Below are positions 15,866 to 17,709 of a stretch of 17,709 bases of DNA, piece by piece. The stretch's first letter is position 1. Each line of letters starts with the position of its first letter. The notes under the pieces were generated by a model. The model did no database searches, was not told the DNA's origin, and saw only the letters and a program-made list of their open reading frames with translations. A program made the position numbers and the translations under genes. Source of the DNA: Steroidobacteraceae bacterium (GTDB taxonomy: Bacteria; Pseudomonadota; Gammaproteobacteria; Steroidobacterales; Steroidobacteraceae); the NCBI GenBank assembly GCA_025927665.1, contig JAICKZ010000022.1, positions 1 through 17,709 on the forward strand. Reading direction: 5' to 3'.

Positions 15866-16132
15866 ATGAGTGACCAAGATACATTAATGACGTTTCCCCA
15901 TGACTATCCATTGAAAGTCATGGGACGCAACAACGACGACTTTCGTTCATTAGTATTGGGCATTGTGCAAAAGCACATGGGTGAAATTGATCATGCTTTG
16001 ATTGAGGAGCGTCCCAGTCGCGATAGCACGTATCTTGGTCTGACAATTACAGTGCGTGCACTAAGCAAAGCGCAATTGGACGCGTTGTATATGGAATTAA
16101 CCGCGTGCGAAAAGGTAATGGTTGCGCTGTGA
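15866..16132 (+). CDS. ybeD: DUF493 (YbeD-like) small protein
   Basis: An 88-residue cytoplasmic protein of the DUF493/YbeD family. Family features are the start region TFPHDYPLKVMGRNNDDF, then VLGIVQKHMGE, RPSRDSTYLGLTITVRA and the C-terminal ALYMELTACEKVMVAL. Its fold is a small ACT-like alpha/beta sandwich and its function is not established. It begins 2 bp after dacA, so the two are almost certainly co-transcribed, as in E. coli where lipB follows in the same direction. Here the next gene is lipB on the opposite strand, 21 bp past its stop. An in-frame ATG at 15887 is a less likely start. Confidence 0.93.
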   Translation: MSDQDTLMTFPHDYPLKVMGRNNDDFRSLVLGIVQKHMGEIDHALIEERPSRDSTYLGLTITVRALSKAQLDALYMELTACEKVMVAL

Positions 16133-16153
16133 GTGAGTTTCGAGAATCAACCG

Positions 16154-16801
16154 TTACTTACGTGCGTTTAATATCGCACACAATTTATTGGCGAATTTTT
16201 CGTACAGCTGAAGCGGTGTAATATTCACATTCAACTGTGCAAGATCAATCACCTGCAATCCTTGATAGCCACAAGGATTAATGCGATCGAAAGGAGATAA
16301 ATCCATCGCCACATTAAAAGCCACTCCGTGATAGCAACAGCCTCGACGAATACGCAAACCAATACTTGCGAGTTTTTTATTTTCTACATACACGCCAGGT
16401 GCATCACGACGTGCTTCAGCACGAATATTCCATTCAGCAACCGTTTCAATCACTGCATTTTCCAATGCCATCACTAAATCACGTACGCCTAATTTGAAGC
16501 GACGCAGCTCCAATAGAGGATAAACAACCAATTGCCCAGGACCGTGATACGTTACTTGACCACCGCGATCAATGTTGATGACAGGAATATCTCCAGCGGC
16601 AAGTACATGCTCGGGCTTGCCATTCATTCCCAACGTGAATACCGGCTCATGTTCCAAGAACCAAATCTCATCACGAGTGTGTATATTACGCCCTGAAGTG
16701 AATGCCTGCATCGCACGCCAGGTTGGTTCATAAGGAACACGACCCAACCACTTGAGCAATGGCATGGCAGAATCGATCGAAGGGTTAAGCAAGTCCTGCA
16801 T
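16154..16801 (-). CDS. lipB: Octanoyl-ACP:protein octanoyltransferase LipB
   Basis: LipB moves octanoate from acyl carrier protein to the lipoyl domains of 2-oxoacid dehydrogenases and the glycine cleavage H protein. LipA then inserts sulfur. The 215-residue protein has the catalytic Cys177 in NPCGYQGLQVIDL and Lys143 in KKLASIGLRI. RGGQVTYHGPGQLVVYPL (79-96) and RDAPGVYV (132-139) are diagnostic. The ATG at 16801 overlaps the end of lipA by 17 bp and has GGAA 7 bases upstream. An internal ATG at codon 13 (16765) would avoid the overlap and also fits the family N-terminus. The gene converges on ybeD with a 21-bp gap and no obvious terminator hairpin. Confidence 0.97.
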   Translation of the reverse strand: MQDLLNPSIDSAMPLLKWLGRVPYEPTWRAMQAFTSGRNIHTRDEIWFLEHEPVFTLGMNGKPEHVLAAGDIPVINIDRGGQVTYHGPGQLVVYPLLELRRFKLGVRDLVMALENAVIETVAEWNIRAEARRDAPGVYVENKKLASIGLRIRRGCCYHGVAFNVAMDLSPFDRINPCGYQGLQVIDLAQLNVNITPLQLYEKFANKLCAILNARK

Positions 16802-17709
16802 TGTTACGTTCCAACGCTCGCTCTGCTCGATAACTTGAACGTACTAAGGGTCCAGAAACGCATTCTATAAATCCTTTTGCTAGCGCCCATTCGCGATACT
16901 TGTTGAATTCTTCAGGTGTAACCCAACGCTCGATCGGCAAGTGATTCACTGTTGGACGCAAATATTGGCCTAGCGTAAGAATGTCGACTCCAGCTTGTCG
17001 CAGATCATTCATAGTGATATCGATTTCTTCATCAGTTTCACCCAAACCCAACATTAAACTGCTCTTGGTCAAAACATTATTACGATGTTGCTTTGCGTGT
17101 TGCAACACCGTAAGAGTCTGTTCATATCCCGCACGTGGATCGCGCACTGGATGTGTCAAGCGCTTTACGGTTTCAATGTTTTGCGCGAATACTTCAAGTC
17201 CACTATCGACAACTGTTTCAACGTCTGCAAGTTGCCCTTGAAAATCGGGCGTAAGTGCTTCAACCGCTGTATCAGGATTTAAACGTTTGATCTCGCGCAC
17301 GCATTCAGCGAAGTGAGCAGCGCCGCCATCCGGCAAATCGTCGCGATTAACCGATGTCAGGACCACATACTTAAGTTTCATCAATTGCACTGTACGCGCA
17401 CCGTTAATCGGCTCATCTTTATCGAGCCAACCATGTGGATTACCAGTATCAACAGCGCAAAATTTGCAAGCGCGCGTACACACGGCGCCCATCAACATCA
17501 ATGTTGCGGTGCCTGCATTCCAACACTCGCCAATATTGGGGCATTTGGCCTCCTCGCACACCGTGGCCAAACGATGCTCATGTACAGTTTCACGTACTGC
17601 ATTAAATCCATGGCCAGCTGGCATTGGCGCACGTAACCATGTTGGCTTTTTACCCGGAACAAAGACCGATGAATCGCGACTGATTTTAATGCCATCCTTA
17701 ATGGCAGCA
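16785..17709 (-). CDS. lipA: Lipoyl synthase LipA, N-terminus beyond right edge
   Basis: LipA is the radical SAM enzyme that inserts two sulfur atoms into protein-bound octanoyl groups. From the edge the frame is open for 28 codons before the internal ATG at 17624. Those codons encode an N-terminal segment with GKKPTWLRAPMPAG, which matches the family KPEW-type region before CEEA, so the gene is truncated by the window and does not start at 17624. The auxiliary cluster motif CEEAKCPNIGEC (CX4CX5C) and the radical SAM motif CTRACKFC (CX3CX2C) are both intact, as is the C-terminal RSSY serine motif. TSVNRDDLPDGGAAHFA and LTPDFQG are typical. It is upstream of and overlaps lipB. In E. coli the order is lipB then lipA. 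Confidence 0.97.
   Translation of the reverse strand, partial: AAIKDGIKISRDSSVFVPGKKPTWLRAPMPAGHGFNAVRETVHEHRLATVCEEAKCPNIGECWNAGTATLMLMGAVCTRACKFCAVDTGNPHGWLDKDEPINGARTVQLMKLKYVVLTSVNRDDLPDGGAAHFAECVREIKRLNPDTAVEALTPDFQGQLADVETVVDSGLEVFAQNIETVKRLTHPVRDPRAGYEQTLTVLQHAKQHRNNVLTKSSLMLGLGETDEEIDITMNDLRQAGVDILTLGQYLRPTVNHLPIERWVTPEEFNKYREWALAKGFIECVSGPLVRSSYRAERALERNNAGLA

Noticed and set aside
16133..16153. Possible bidirectional terminator between ybeD and lipB
   Set aside because: The 21 bp between the convergent stops contain no stem-loop with a T run that I can see.

Overview
The window looks like a chromosomal segment of a gammaproteobacterium with moderate GC content. I infer this from the proteins, which resemble their E. 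coli and Pseudomonas counterparts, and from the gene order. The mreBCD-mrdA-rodA-mltB-rlpA-dacA-ybeD run next to a divergent gatCAB cluster recalls Pseudomonas and Xanthomonadales arrangements, but the exact lineage cannot be fixed by eye. No phage, IS transposase, CRISPR, rRNA or tRNA gene is visible. I did not find a convincing undescribed system. The most unusual content is an unassigned radical SAM gene, the small dispersed repeats, and a D,D-carboxypeptidase with a lipoprotein-like N-terminus.

Region 1 (1-2207): an alanine dehydrogenase gene (cut by the left edge, minus strand) is divergent from an Lrp/AsnC-type regulator. That regulator is followed 2 bp later by a radical SAM enzyme of unknown substrate, whose coding sequence contains a short dispersed repeat. 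The regulator probably controls ald and/or its own operon.

Region 2 (2214-6859, minus strand): the tRNA amidotransferase genes run gatC-gatA-gatB, followed by the redox chaperone gene hslO (Hsp33). The gatA-gatB and gatB-hslO gaps are largely filled with small repeats: a REP-like 28-bp palindrome in three copies and a separate 118-bp inverted-repeat element. GatCAB implies that Asn-tRNA(Asn) and/or Gln-tRNA(Gln) is made by the indirect amidation route.

Region 3 (7071-16132, plus strand): a long cell-shape and peptidoglycan cluster. MreB, MreC and MreD are the cytoskeletal and membrane scaffold of the elongasome. PBP2 (mrdA) and RodA are its transpeptidase and glycosyltransferase. MltB and RlpA are lytic transglycosylase-type enzymes, and DacA trims pentapeptides. 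The genes are tightly packed, with ATGA overlaps at mreC/mreD and mltB/rlpA. A small gap before dacA carries a possible promoter. YbeD (DUF493) closes the run.

Region 4 (16154-17709, minus strand): lipoate biosynthesis genes lipA (cut by the right edge) and lipB face the dacA-ybeD end convergently. In E. coli, ybeD, lipB and lipA all run in the same direction as dacA, so this block is inverted here.
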